Origin: Endomychus coccineus
Lineage: Eukaryota; Arthropoda; Insecta; Coleoptera; Endomychidae
DNA length: 64,000 bases
Direction: 5' to 3'
NCBI GenBank assembly: GCA_958510875.1
Contig: OY294067.1
Span: 235,084,361 to 235,148,360, forward strand
This document shows positions 11,940 to 23,420 of this stretch, one piece after another. Positions within the stretch are counted from its first letter, which is position 1. Every line of letters begins with the position of its first letter. The notes under the pieces are model-generated. The model had not been told where the DNA came from, made no database searches, and saw only the letters and a program-made list of their open reading frames with translations. Position numbers and translations under genes: made by a program.

Positions 11940-12852
11940 CTATAGGTTTATGGTAACAGAATAACTGAAATAAGAGACATAAGTTTGAGACTTGATATCC
12001 TCTAAATATCTGGAAAATACCGCGTCAATGATGGCCCCATATTTTGTTGTGGATTCTTGTGGATCATTATTCATTTTCAAATTCAATTTTTCCGAAAGAA
12101 AAGTTGTCAACCGCTCTGATTTTTTATCAGCGAAGTTGATGTTAGAATCGCCAGCCAAGATAAGTGGAAATTTATTACCATTTGTACCAAGTATTTTCGA
12201 CCCTTCTTCAGTGTACTCCAGTAAAGTGCGATGAATAAAATGCTCTACCTCGTCCAATTTTGGATTCGGAGAAATGTAAATTGCTACCATGACTATGTGT
12301 AGGCCATTTCTAAGTTTGCATAAGCACGCACAAATATCTCCAACAAATGAGCGCCTAACATTAACATCGCTAACGTGTGCAATATTTATTTCAATATTCG
12401 GAGTCATAATATTAGTAACATTATTATTATTTTGGTAAATAGGCACCCCACCTTTTGGAACAGTATCTCGTTTGAATTGAACAATACAACTGAAATTAGG
12501 TATTTCGATCGGATTATCATGCGCCATGCAAGTTTCGGTAAGAAGTAACACATTTGTTTGTCTCGTAACTGAATCTTGTAAATCGTATTTGTGACTATTT
12601 AGACTTTGTCAATTGAAAGTCATTATTGAAATGCCATTTCTATTACTAATAAAATCTAAGACACTTTGAGCTGTCGTCTGAACACTATTTAAAGGCAGTC
12701 TTTCGAATTTTTGCAACAAAGATGCAGTCGATGCAGCTTGCCTTCGATTATTATAAAACTTGAATGTAGAATTATCGTTTTTTGTCGTGATATACAATTT
12801 TTCAATATTAGTCACTCGAGAGAGCGCAACATAAACGAGTTCCTGTTATTTT
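11940..12852 (-). pseudogene. Helentron helicase C-terminus fused to endonuclease
   Basis: Reading down from 12852: QELVYVALSRVTNIEKLYI contains helicase motif VI (YVALSR) of Pif1/Helitron helicases. The frame continues through about 60 residues to GISIMTFN, meets a single TGA near 12607, and resumes in the same frame as QSLNSHKYDLQDSV, NVLLLTETCMAHDNP, then GDICACLCK and LILAGDSNINF, an AP-endonuclease-like sequence (expected GDFN is GDSN here), ending at 11940. One in-frame stop in about 300 codons implies a fairly recent death. Catalytic residues at the end (SDH-type) are not apparent; the frame may be truncated there. Confidence 0.8.
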
Positions 12853-13314
12853 TCGTTACGGAATTTCTTGATTCGGTCGCCGCGCTCAAAGCCCGCGATA
12901 AAAGCTATATGCAATATATGCAATAGCTTAATGGAAACAGGTACTCTCAGGTCTCTGCTACGCGCGTCTAACGTATAAACTCTAACTGACGCGTAGCGAG
13001 CTCCTGGAGGCATATGTCAGAATGATTTCGTTCGTAGCTAATTACAGAGGACGTCTGGAGTTCATGCAATTATGTTTTTAGATAATTCGAACCTTCTGAT
13101 TTCGATAGGCCACGTGAAAATCCCGGAGTCTAAAGCGCTAGAGTGTTATAACATTCGTATAAAATAGCGAAATTTCTAACTTTTAGAAACTTCAAATTAA
13201 TTAATTAATTTGACACATGTTAGGTGTTTAGGTCTTACATTATTTTCCGTTACGGAATTTCTTGATTCGGTCGCCGCGCTCAAAGCCCGCGATAAAAGCT
13301 ATATGCAATAGCTT
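12849..13314. repeat. Direct repeat pair of about 68-80 bp in the Helentron end
   Basis: The segment starting TTACGGAATTTCTTGATTCG and ending in TATGCAATAGCTT occurs at about 12855-12929 and again at 13252-13314, about 390 bp apart. The first copy has an extra TATGCAATA. Between them lies an inverted pair GCTACGCG/CGCGTAGC (about 12958-13000). The repeat comprises the element's own terminus, so the first copy could mark an older end or a tandem end. Confidence 0.75.
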
Positions 13315-14601
13315 AAAAATTAATAAAAGAACTTCAAAATAATGAAAATAAACTTGCAATAAACATTCGCAACCAGAATACAATTTCCTTAAATACAAAT
13401 TCAATGCCACTGTTCACCAACTAAACCACAACGAGAAACTTTTAGAAACAAGAATAAATCAAATTGCCATAATTGTCGAACATCACGCAATGAAAGAAAA
13501 TTCTATATTCATAAAAGATATTTTGGTCCAAATAATTAACATGTACGAAATAATTAATTTCATTTTACAAGACATTGACAATTACATTTCATTTTCTAAG
13601 TTAAAAATAATGCACCCTAGTATAATGAGAACCAATGATCTTTACAAAGAGTTACTGAGACTACAAAATAACTTGAAAGAAGATCAACTACCCTTCAAAA
13701 TTACACTAGATAACACTCTACTATTTGAAAAATTAATAAAAATCGGATGTTACGTTTTAAATAATAGAATAACATATCTCTTGCACATTCCTATTTTACA
13801 CACAACTGTTTTCAACTATTATCATCTGTATTCTATCCCTATCTTCACCCAGGGTCAGTTTAAGGCTATAATTTCAGGAAGTAAATATCTATTAAGAGAT
13901 AAATTGTACTATGCATTTCAAAAAAGTGACGCTTGCACGGAAATTCAATCACAATATAATATTTGTAAGAAACTAGACTTACAAGAAGTTACAGCAGAAA
14001 AGCCTTGCGAAATTCAACTTTTGAATACAAAAAACACATCATCCTGTCAACAAATTCAAGTAAAAATCACTAGATCGATTATTAAAAGACTTGAAGAATC
14101 AAATAATTGGATTGGAATATTTCCATCTGGAGAAACATCAAAACTAAAGTGTGAAAATCAAGAAGAAATCTTAAAAGTGATCGGTACATACTTATTTGAA
14201 ATCCCAGAACATTGTCAAATTATTACGAGTCAAGAAACAATTATCAATCAAGAGCAAGTAACATATTTCAACCAACCGATACTTTTTCCAGATCTGGATA
14301 TAAGAACTATACCTAACTCGCAAACTAATTTTACTCTGCATTCAGAAGAACCTAAATTGGATGGATTAGAAGAACTAAAATCTCGTATTATCGATAACAC
14401 TCCCAGTTTATCATTTGATCAAATTTCGAACCTTCCCAGTGTTTGGACAATCATAATTTATATTTCCTTAATATTGTTACCTCTGTTACAAGAAACTACT
14501 AACAAGATGTCGTATAGATAAGAAAACAGCGAAGAAATCAGATCCGGCCGTCAACCTATCAACTGTGCAACTTCCTCGTTAACCTGCGTAGTTGGATCTT
14601 C

Positions 14602-14610
14602 GAGGGGAGG
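14602..14610 (+). promoter_or_regulatory. Polypurine tract
   Basis: GAGGGGAGG abuts the 3' LTR start, the expected place for plus-strand priming. Confidence 0.8.
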
Positions 14611-14831
14611 AGTAATCTCACCGATTCAGAAGTTTCCACAACAATAAATGCTGATCCAGCGGAATATGATCCGCCTAGATCAACGGTCTTAAGTTCACAT
14701 GATGTTTCAAATGTATTATTCCTTGTAAGAAACAAATAGTCAGTTACAGTTATTCAGATGATATACATCTCTTCTGTAAAGCTCCTAATAAAGTTTTTAA
14801 AAAGCGATTTCCGTTTATCGAAAATATTATT
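14611..14831 (+). repeat. 3' LTR
   Basis: Matches the 5' LTR from AGTAATCTCACCG to AAAATATTATT and is followed by the target duplication CACG at 14832-14835. Confidence 0.92.
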
Positions 14832-14835
14832 CACG

Positions 14836-16240
14836 TCACAAACTTGGAATTAAGTTTTTAAAATTGATTATTGTAAAACATTTCGGTATACCCACATTAA
14901 TTTTTATTGTGCTTATTATGTGTTTAGTAAAAAATGAAATATTATTCTCAATTGATCATTATTTTCCTTTAATGTAAATTGTGATTCAGAATAAATCAAT
15001 ATGTAGGTATATTTTCAAGATGACCCAACACCCAATTTTTTGAGTTTTGAAGATGTTGGGACCACCACAATGAGGTTCAATCAGCTAGTTAGTTTTTTGT
15101 AGTAAAGGTGAACGGTATAATACAAACTATACTATAACATGAAGCATAAGTATAGAGAACAATTACGTATTTAGAATGAAGTACAGACGTGAGAATTTCG
15201 TTGATGTCTGGATAATCGGAACTCTTTTCCGTTTCAATTTCTTTAATTTACAGAAGCGCATCCTGTAATTGTGATTTTTTGTAAAATATTAGAATCCAAA
15301 TGTTGACATCAGAAAAACGGAGTTAATATGGCGAATTCATATTATTCTACAGAATGATATGAAAACTTGCGACATAGTCAACTAACATATATAGTTATAA
15401 TGCAAGCATATAGATTGAGAGACCGACATAGTTCAATTCAGTTGTACATTCCTTTATTCTCATGCTCAAATTTTGAGAGGCGTTATATACATACCTCTTT
15501 AATATAAAATAGATTTGATATTAGAGGTAGCTATTATATTGAAATCTACTATACCTAAATGCAGGATTTTGTATCAACTACTTAACGTCTATTTATGCCG
15601 GTTGAGTGGGCTATCATCAGAAGATCTTGAATGACATATCGCTTATGTTTAACATCGTTTGTATTGAATGGAAATGCGTAGCGACGAGCGATTCTTAGGT
15701 GGCGCAGTTTATAGTGGAACGTCCGATTTCAGTCATGTGAAACATGTGAGTACGACGATTTCAATAAAGCCAGTAACTAGAACGTAATGAACATTAACTT
15801 GTGTGTGAATATGAAATAGTTTTTCTTCAGTGATTACCATAACACCATTATATTCAAGGGTACAGTTAGAATAAATATATACTTTCATATTATAATTTTG
15901 ACTATAAAAATGAAATTAAAATCTTTTCATTGAAATATTTTTTAATAAATAGTTTCAGAGTAGGTGCTAAATGAATATTTCTAATCTTGAAATAATGTGC
16001 TATTAGTAAATACTACTTGGGACAAGTTCATAATATTTTCAAAGAAGAATTAAAAGACGACCGCGATTTTTATGAACGGTGTACCAATATGTATTTGTGT
16101 ATATGTATGTAAGTATGTATTTGTGAATTTGTGAGTATATTATATCTATGTGTGTTGTGGATGTAAATATAAATCTTATATTTCACATATCAGATGATAA
16201 GATCATCCTACCAAATACTTTACTGTAATGTGTTCAAATG
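14836..16240. other. AT-rich stretch, no gene seen
   Basis: No coding motif on either strand. A short TATG/TGTG microsatellite lies at about 16080-16150. Confidence 0.5.
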
Positions 16241-16359
16241 AAATTTAAGTAGAATTGAAAATTTGAAAAATTTAATCTCAGAAAACCAAACCAAGACAAA
16301 AATTCAGATAGACCACTATGTCCAATATGTCAGTACTTAACAAATGTACTATAGAGAGA

Positions 16360-16620
16360 AAAATTCATTATGGACATGGTCTTCAATCAAAAAGAGACTG
16401 AGATCCTGAATGAACTTCATATTTATAACGGCAATATTCTACAAGAAAGTGTTGATTCCGGTATGTTAAAATATAGAATAAATACAAACAATAAACTTAT
16501 GAGCATTTTGTATCTAAATATCCGTAGCATAAGCAAAGATTTAATACATTTTCGACCATGCTTGAAACATATACATTGAACTATTATAATGTAATTGTAC
16601 TTACTTAGACAAATTGATCA
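16360..16620 (+). pseudogene. LINE endonuclease start fragment
   Basis: The frame at 16370-16579 ends with KLMSILYLNIRSISKDLIHF, matching the LNIRS(I/L)..N...F opening of Jockey/CR1-type endonucleases. After a stop the frame reads NYYNVIVLT, which fits the following YDVIVLTET strand. Nothing further is recognisable beyond 16620. A 5' fragment only. Confidence 0.5.
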
Positions 16621-16869
16621 TGATAATTTTAATATTAGTAAGATGGCCTTTATCAAATCTACCATTACTTATCATTTTTCAACGACTAAACTGAACCTCT
16701 CTGGTGTTACTCCAAATAAAATAGATTAAAAAATAAAGTAGTGTTGCAGCTTCGAGAATGGATAAATACTGTGAGTGGCAAAGTTACTCTTTGCAAATCA
16801 TTTGATTTGGCTACTGATTTTTATATAATTGTTTCACATTCTATAATATATGTATTCTTCGCATTTCTG

Positions 16870-17047
16870 TAAAGAAAATGAAATAAATTATTCATTTCAT
16901 TATTTTTATACAACTAAATAATATTTAAATCAATTTTTTGAAAATGTTATTGCAAAAAGAAATTTTCCGACTCCGGGAATCGAACTCCAGTCGATTGAGT
17001 GGGAGCCGAGTATCCTAGCCCCTAGAGTCTAGGGCCTAGACCATACC
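16870..17047 (-). repeat. tRNA-Glu-like SINE, copy 1
   Basis: Minus strand from 17047: TATGGTCTAGG..., GGCTAGGATA and GAGTTCGATTCCC (B-box-like) imitate a tRNA-Glu, but the anticodon-loop position reads CCC and the anticodon stem does not pair, so it is not a functional tRNA. The tail (to 16870) contains AGTTGTATAAAAATAATGAA and a TTATTTCATT segment, shared with the plus-strand copy at 37714-37882. Shared head plus shared tail is what a tRNA-derived SINE family should show. Confidence 0.65.
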
Positions 17048-17059
17048 TTTGATTCAGAG

Positions 17060-17760
17060 CCGTTTGTTATAAACAGTTAAAGTACAGTCTAAATTATGTT
17101 ATATTTATAATTAGGAATTAAATTTTAAAATAATTCGTAGGGAATAATTATTAATTTTTATTTTATTAATTAAATAAATAAAAGTGTAAATTGATATTTA
17201 TGGTTAAAATTGTCAGTTAAATTTATTACTTTGAAGGGAATTAATTTTATTTAATTATTCTTTGAATATTTGTAGGGAATTTTTTTTAGCTATTTTGATT
17301 TTACGAAAAAAAAAATGAAAATTGGAATAAATAAGAACGTTAGGCAGAAACGCTTTGAAATATTTATAAACATTTTCATTCATCAATTATAATTAAATTT
17401 TTGATTTCAAAATTATATTTCTGAGTAATTTTATTAAATAATCTATTCAAATCTATGAATTTTTTTTATAATATTCACTTTTTTATTCAATTTATAATTA
17501 ATTTTATTAATATATTTGATAGAAATTTATGGTTTTCAAATATAATAATTATTTATGTATATAATCAAGAATAAAATTCGGAACTAATTTGTAAGGAATT
17601 ATTATTAAATTTACTTCAATAATTTTTGTTGTTTTTTTGTTGAAATTTGCGTGAAAGCAGTTTTAAATGAACTAAAATTTATTGTAACAGTTTCAAATCG
17701 ATTGAATAAAGACTTTGAGATTTTAAAAATTCATTATTATTATTATTATTTCAAGATTAA
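17060..17760. other. Extremely AT-rich block
   Basis: Composition is dominated by A and T, with recurrent GGGAATTA/TAGGAATT phrases and an ATT trinucleotide run at about 17730-17750. No coding content. Confidence 0.7.
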
Positions 17761-18144
17761 AATTCTCACAATATCAAGTTGTAAATAGTTTTACCTGGCA
17801 CCTTCACCAGATGTAATCAGTTTGTGAGCAGTGAATCGTTGCAACATCAGTTTTCATAAACCATTATAATTTACTAACGAAAACGTTTGAATGCAAGGAG
17901 AATGAATTAGAAATTTGATATGAGACTTCTTGATGCTCCATTGTTTCTCCTATTCATAAGTTGATATATCAATTATTCTGAGATGTAGCAATTAAAACAT
18001 ACCCCGTGATGTAAAGATCGTTCGATGGGTCAGTTTAACTTTAGCTATGGCTTCTTCATCCAACATCAAGAAACTGGAAAAATCTAAGAAATTGCGTCCT
18101 ATTACAAATGAACACTGTACAAAAATTCCGAAATGAACTTGAAT

Positions 18145-18170
18145 GTTTCGCCACACAGTGGCTTCTTCAG
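18145..18170 (-). other. Hammerhead-like core
   Basis: Minus strand: CTGAAGA, one A, perfect stem GCCAC/GTGGC with loop TGT, then GAAAC. This has the CUGANGA...GAAA arrangement of hammerhead ribozymes, with one extra base at the foot of stem II and no clear cleavage triplet. The stretch 17760-19290 around it shows no gene. Confidence 0.4.
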
Positions 18171-19289
18171 GTGAACAATGGTATTACTAGCTATGTATAC
18201 ATAAACAGAATATGACCAAGGGATTGACTTATTTAATGGGAATTCAGATTCTTCACAGCCATATCAAGGATTACAAGAATGGACGTTGCTTACACTAAGA
18301 GATTACAATCTACTAATTGGTTTACAACAGGTTGTTTATGTGGGAAGAGATTAAGAAGCGGAGAGTATAAGATATCTACGTAATTATTGATTAGAAAGTT
18401 ACTGTGCTTATATTTATTAATTTCTGAGTATTTCAAATTATCTAAAATATAAGATCTAAGTTAACTTTCCCTTTATGTAGATATATATAGCTAGTTGTTT
18501 TTTTTTTGCTTGTTTAATAAATGTTTATTTTGGAATTTTCCTACAGTGTATTATTCAGTTTAGTAAGTATACATTCGTAATATGATAGAATTCCAATAAG
18601 TAAATTACATTCTAATTTGATATAATGACACATTCGCAGAAACCACAACTTCATCTCTACAATAATAATTTCTCAGAATGATGCCACCAAAACGACGTAT
18701 CTGGATGCTACCTCAAACTTTAATAACTCAAAAAATACGAGAGAAAGTATTTCTCCATTTTTTAGAACATTTGATATGACCACTAGTTGTTGATATTGCT
18801 TGCAATTACAATAGAAACATGCTCTATGTAATTAATTAGTTAAGGAGCCAGTGAATTTGAACTACTTTTTTCATTTAGTGAATGCAGCAAATCCTGATTC
18901 CGGCAAATATATAAATATTCCAGTCGGTTCCATGGGTGGACAATCCAACGAGTTCAACTGATTTCCCCCGTTATATTATATTTTTGATTTACTGAAGTTG
19001 ATCATAAAACATACAGAAAAGCAATTAGACTTATCACTAGTGGGATGATGTAAAGCTGGTTGAAGTGTTTTAATGAATCCGCTGTTCGGAAAATCAGATC
19101 AATATCTCCGATACGTTATCCTTATTTATATTCGATTGTAACTTATTATACAAATTTATATTTTCATAGTAAAACCAACTAGTCTGGCTGATCTAAGAAA
19201 TTAGCAAATGGTTACCTCTAAATTTATAGAAATGAAAAATTATCGACCTTATTTTACCTTATTTTTCACATGATATTATAATTGCATGG

Positions 19290-19625
19290 ATGAACAAATC
19301 TGGGTGTCATTTCGAATCTCCTTTTTTGAAAACAAGGAAGGTTCCGAAGAAGCAGATAAAGATTCTTGAATAGTATAGACTTCCACGGATAGTCAATCTT
19401 AAAATTTCTTTGCTTCCGGTTAGGTTCCACGTCACAATAGCTTGATTTGATGCCGACGTTTCGCCAACAATTACAGGTGGCATCTTCAAAGCAGCGGTAT
19501 CTATTGTGAAATCTTCACGCTACACAGTTCCCTGTCTTTATTTCGGCTATTAAATCCGTTCTGGCACCTGACCCTGGCGTTATGTGATCATTTGCGAAGT
19601 GGAATTTTCGAGGATGTGTTTTCAA
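19290..19625 (-). repeat. Dispersed repeat, family of 51.1-52.2 kb
   Basis: Contains (minus strand) TTGAAGATGCCACCTG...GGCGAAACGTCGGCA and the phrase for ctgaccctgg/tgatcat found again at 51.1-51.5 and 51.7-51.9 kb. The 60-codon frame 19307-19489 is the pseudo-translation of this repeat (similar translations arise from the other copies) and is not taken as a gene. The CTGAAGA...GAAACGTC layout suggests a Penelope-element-type terminal repeat. Confidence 0.6.
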
Positions 19626-20540
19626 ATGTTGGGAAAGTAATATTCTGAGTCACGTTTTAGATTGAGATCAAGATTCACAATGAATTTGATTTTATTCATG
19701 TATTACTCGAAATGTGACTATCTTCTGAAAACATTTCTGCGACCTTAATAAAAATTAATGACTTCAAAATGAAAGAAATTCCAGGCGAATGAAACACAGT
19801 ATACACTTTCTTTTTTAATGCTCCAAAAGAACATATATCAGAAGGTACAAAACAAATCTAATTGAGCGCGTCCGACGAGCATTAGCCCAGATAAGGCTTT
19901 GGTGGTCTGGCATTATAGCCAGATTGTACATTGTATGTAAGCTATTGTTATAATGCAAACTGTAATTTGAAAAAATTAAGGATCACCAATCATTTTTAAG
20001 ATATTTTCCATCATTTTCAGTTTTCTCATTTAACATTATCTTCTACAAAAACGCTATGTTGATAATTACATCACAGGCATGATCTATGAATATCTCTTCA
20101 AATATGTTCTGAATATAGGTGAGGAAAACCTATAATGTGTGTAGAACAAGGAGTGAACTAGCGAAGAAATGTTGGGAGAGGAGATGAGGTATTGGAATTT
20201 ATAGCATACAATATGATTTTACTGGGGACTTAATTGATAAAAACCCTGACACGGAAACGATAAACGGAGATCGTAACAGGTCTGAATAGTCGAAATGTCA
20301 TGACTACTGCTAAGCTCCTCCTTCTTCTCCAGTACTTGTTATACATGTCATACCAGCACCGTGCTAGATGTAAAAGTGACACAGTACTGCAAGGGAGAGG
20401 TAAAAGTTGAATATCAGGATATATTGTAGCGCTCGAATTGAAACATTATTTCAGCATACAGAAGTTGTTGAAAGAATATTTACCGCTTGACAGGTATAAA
20501 GATATCATGCATTCGACTCACAATCTTTTATTATGCGATC
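19626..20540. other. No gene seen
   Basis: No coding motif on either strand. A short GC-richer patch at 19863-19925 is unexplained. Confidence 0.4.
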
Positions 20541-20554
20541 ACTAATGTACTGAA

Positions 20555-21690
20555 CTATGCGTGACTGGGTCCACATAAAACATTTTAGAAATAAGCATAT
20601 TCCATATTATTTGTTTTTGTGTAATAAAATTTGACTTTTTCGTAAGTTTGGAGGTTATAGGCATCAGGAAATATCTTACTATGCAAATAGTTCCACAATG
20701 TTTCCTTTCGATAAAAAAATTAAGTCTAGTAGATAGCAGTTTGGCAGATCTCGAGCTTGACATTGTAAGGGTAAGCAGCCTGAGCGAGCTCGTCTAGTCT
20801 GCGTGCCAGGAATCGGTTATGGTGTATTAACAGACGAGATTTTTGATGAACACCGACCATGTATATCTATAGAAAAGGGAGATATCACCCACTCATCTGC
20901 AATGAGAGAGGTCAAATATAAGTTAAGAGCTTCAGCATATGTTTGGAAGCAGGTCGTATCTATGCTTTGTAGATCATGGGGTGCTGCTGAGGTGTAAATT
21001 ATCGGCACGGATTAGAAAGCCAAGGCTCTGTGAAGTAGTTTTCGCAATGGACTTCACCTGATCGTCCCATGAGACGGTGGTATTGGTGGTGATACCGAGC
21101 ATGGATATTGTGAACTTCATTGGACTAGTTGTACGCACCATCATCATATTACATATTGTGGAATCTGCTTTCGTGTGGAAAATACAAGCTTGAGTTTTGG
21201 TTGCATTAAACTCTACTAGATTATCAGAGGCCATCGCAATATTCTTACCAGATCTTCATTTTCTATATCAACCTTTCTCTCTTTCTCTCTCTCTCCCTCT
21301 TTCTCTCTCTCTCTCTCTCTTGCAAATCTGGCTTCATTGGATGAATGGTTCTCAGGAGGAGAAAGTGGTATAAAGTGAACCATCATCCGCAAATCTAAGG
21401 ACGGGGCGGAAAGTCATTTCTTGTTACAGATCTTTGATATGAGCCATTGTATGGGAGAAGACTCCGTCAACTACTACATAGAGTGATCTATATGAGAGAA
21501 AACTCGACAGTGAATGACGGAGTTGAGGCTGCAAACAATATGACAGAAGTTTCCATAACTCGGACTATTAATAATATTAGTACAATGGGTCTATATTTAT
21601 TAGGAACTTTCTTCTTTTTATAATTAGTTGAACTTTCAGCTAAAAGAAGACACACCAGTTTATTTGAGGAGGTAAACAATCCACAAAGAC
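20555..21690 (-). pseudogene. LINE ORF2 remnant (copy A), RT and C-terminus
   Basis: Minus strand. Near 21600-21560 KKVPNKYRPIVLI gives the RT opening motif. After a deletion, RT motif FADDGSLYTTF is encoded at about 21398-21366. Positions 21234-20974 read LVEFNATKTQACIF...LGITTNTTVSWDDQV...SIAKTTSQSLGFLIRA, the thumb segment. The C-terminus runs to about 20590 (FPDAYNLQ-like after a frame change). Same family as 37885-38680. A CT-rich simple repeat (21270-21322) has expanded inside it. Several stops and frame changes. Confidence 0.75.
21270..21322. repeat. CT microsatellite
   Basis: Nearly pure TC/CT run inside the LINE remnant. Confidence 0.9.
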
Positions 21691-21699
21691 CATGTCAGA

Positions 21700-22600
21700 G
21701 CCTGATGAAGGAGTCTTTCACAGTTTTTGTACGTCAACCTCTAAAGAGTATATAATACAACTGACGTTATAATAGTTATTTCTAAATGCAACTGGGAGAT
21801 TCTTTTTCACTAATTTGATTATGAATGGACGTAATACACTAGCAATAAAATAGGAATGTGTTTTAAAAATAATTTATTTGCATATGATAGTGAATAGTGA
21901 TATTCCAAAATTATCATCAAGTTCAGAAAATGTGCTGTTTAATCAAATTTTTTTTAAACATGACAAAATATAATTCTATTTTATGTTTGTGTGTTCATGC
22001 ATCAAGTCAACTATAGAAAACATTCCTTGGAAATACCAACATGAATCAAATGTAATCATAGTATTTTTGAGGCAATGCTGTTTTTCAATATCCACATTGG
22101 AGTCGGTAACATTACTATCAGAGTCAGTCACCCGTGATGACAATGAACCTACAGAAAATGATGCTTCAGTGAAACAGGAAACCTCACTGTCTAATTTTCT
22201 GCAAAGAGAACATTCTTGAATTTGAACTTGCATGAACATAATACAAGAAATATAATGTACTTTTACTCACCTCCATTTGCACAGAAGACTATCGCACAAA
22301 GATCTTATACATTCTTAGCACCAACATTATATAAAAATTTATCAAACATATAACAAATTCCAAATTGTACAATCATATTATCTCAGTAGAAAGAAATGTT
22401 ACTCAAGTTATCTTCATAATTCAGAAAATATAATTATATATCTCTTAATGTACTTACACGAAATTGTGGCCAATTAGGCAAAGAATCCTTGAACATGTTT
22501 ATACTTACCCAGAACATTTCTCAGTCAGTTCTATTGAAATATATAAGAACCAGGATGCTGTCATTGGATGAGTACTGTCAAGAGTAATTGCCAATCACAG
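21700..22600. other. No firm gene; SINE-tail fragment
   Basis: At 22395-22450 a segment (AAGTTATCTTCATAATTCAG) matches the tail of the tRNA-Ser-like SINE described below. Two overlapping antisense frames of about 80 codons at 21976-22239 have no recognisable motif. Confidence 0.45.
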
Positions 22601-22928
22601 TAATACTCTAACCTACTATTCCTCACTTCAAAACGATTGAGCTTTACATAAATGTGCGTGAATAGTCGATCTATAACGGAGCATCGAATCGCATGGTGTT
22701 CATCAATGATCTACTATCCTTCCAGAGGTTTATTTTTCAAAAATGTAAGACTCTGACGGGACCAAAGTGGTGTAATTGGTAAGCACCCTGGACTAGACAT
22801 CCAAAAATGTGGGTTCCAATCTCGCCTATGGTTCAATGTTTTACGTGTATTCATCTTTATAATCGTATGTTGAAATATCTAAGTTATCTTTATAAGTCAG
22901 AAAATTTAATTCTATATCACTTAATTAT
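22601..22928 (+). repeat. tRNA-Ser-like SINE, copy 1
   Basis: About 150 bp of leader, a tRNA-like head at 22758-22836 (GTGGTGTAATTGGTAAGC as A box, GGGTTCCAATC as B box), then a tail ATCTAAGTTATC...TCAGAAAATTTAATTC. Copy 2 at 28876-29140 shares leader, head and tail. Compared with copy 2 it has a 50-bp insertion at about 22694-22745. Confidence 0.75.
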
Positions 22929-22944
22929 ATATAAATTCTCGGAA

Positions 22945-23420
22945 AATAGGTCACATCAGATCGTATGCCTTATATTTTCGTCTTTACGTACGTTTCGGTA
23001 TCACGACGATCATCAGAAGACTTATTACGTCCAAAACAGGATTTCTTAAAACTAATTGTATTAACACAAAGCGTCCTTATCAACTCAATTTCAATTAAAA
23101 ATGCCCCCGTCGCCGAAATGACCAGAACCGCGAATAGTCGCAGTTGTACCACATCAATGTATAAAATATATCAAGGATCCACTATTTACTGATATTCTCA
23201 TAATATACAAACGCATAATAGTGTAGTCTATTCAGAACTGGAGACCAAAACTATTACGTTAAGTATCTACTTTCGAACCAGATGTTAAGATTTATGAGGT
23301 AATAGAAAAAGGTTGTGTCAGACCTTATTGGACATATTACTTTTGAGCATTCTTCCTAAAATATACTTTCAACGTTATAAAGACGCATGTAGGCATTTTC
23401 AATAGTTCTGATTAATTCAA
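22945..23420 (-). repeat. Inverted-end repeat family, copy 1
   Basis: Shares about 450 bp with 35799-36345 in inverse orientation (for example GGAGACCAAAACTATTACG versus its complement near 36010-36030). Carries, on the minus strand at 22992-23016, CTGATGA followed by a partly paired stem and GAAAC. The two antisense 60-75-codon frames here are repeat pseudo-translations. Confidence 0.7.

Larger units (their letters stand above)
11653..13314 (-). mobile_element. Helentron (Helitron-2 type), internally deleted
   Basis: A rolling-circle type element inserted in the env region, oriented on the minus strand. Its coding part ends with a Pif1-type helicase C-terminus fused to an APE-like endonuclease, the hallmark of Helentrons. 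Structural ends fit: AAGCTATTGCATA at 11682-11694 is the reverse complement of TATGCAATAGCTT at 13302-13314 (asymmetric terminal inverted repeats), and a short GC-rich hairpin (11659-11675) sits just outside the left repeat, i.e. at the element 3' end. The Rep domain and most of the helicase are missing. Exact boundaries are uncertain by a few bases because Helitrons make no target duplication. Confidence 0.8.
11251..14521 (+). pseudogene. Broken env of the LTR element, split by a Helentron
   Basis: Env supplies the envelope-like membrane protein of errantiviruses. The region before the insertion (11251-about 11652) ends with a basic cleavage-type site and the following conserved glycine-rich segment; it carries frame changes and stops. 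After the Helentron, the same reading resumes at about 13320, shifts frame once near 13395, and then stays open from 13490 to 14521 (343 codons). It ends in a hydrophobic membrane anchor at about 14445-14490 and a short basic tail. A candidate splice acceptor, AGTGTTTCAG, ends at 11250. Interruption plus frame changes make it non-functional. No restored version is given. Confidence 0.8.
10384..14831 (+). mobile_element. Errantivirus-like (Gypsy-group) LTR retrotransposon, gag-pol deleted
   Basis: Two LTRs of about 213 and 221 bp in direct orientation (10384-10596 and 14611-14831) enclose 4.0 kb. The four bases CACG before the 5' LTR (10380-10383) recur right after the 3' LTR (14832-14835), a 4-bp target duplication as expected for this group. 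A 17-base primer-binding site follows the 5' LTR and a purine tract precedes the 3' LTR. Inside, only the extreme C-terminus of pol (about 11040-11235) and an env region (11251-14521) remain, so most of gag-pol has been lost. A Helentron interrupts env. A candidate splice donor at 10901 and acceptor ending at 11250 would fit the spliced env message of errantiviruses. Not able to move on its own. Confidence 0.88.

Noticed and set aside
16966..17047. Functional tRNA-Glu or tRNA-Gly
   Set aside because: Anticodon stem unpaired and acceptor partner missing; belongs to a SINE family.
21976..22239. Two overlapping antisense frames of 78-87 codons
   Set aside because: No motif, no splice context, and mutual overlap; kept only as unassigned sequence.
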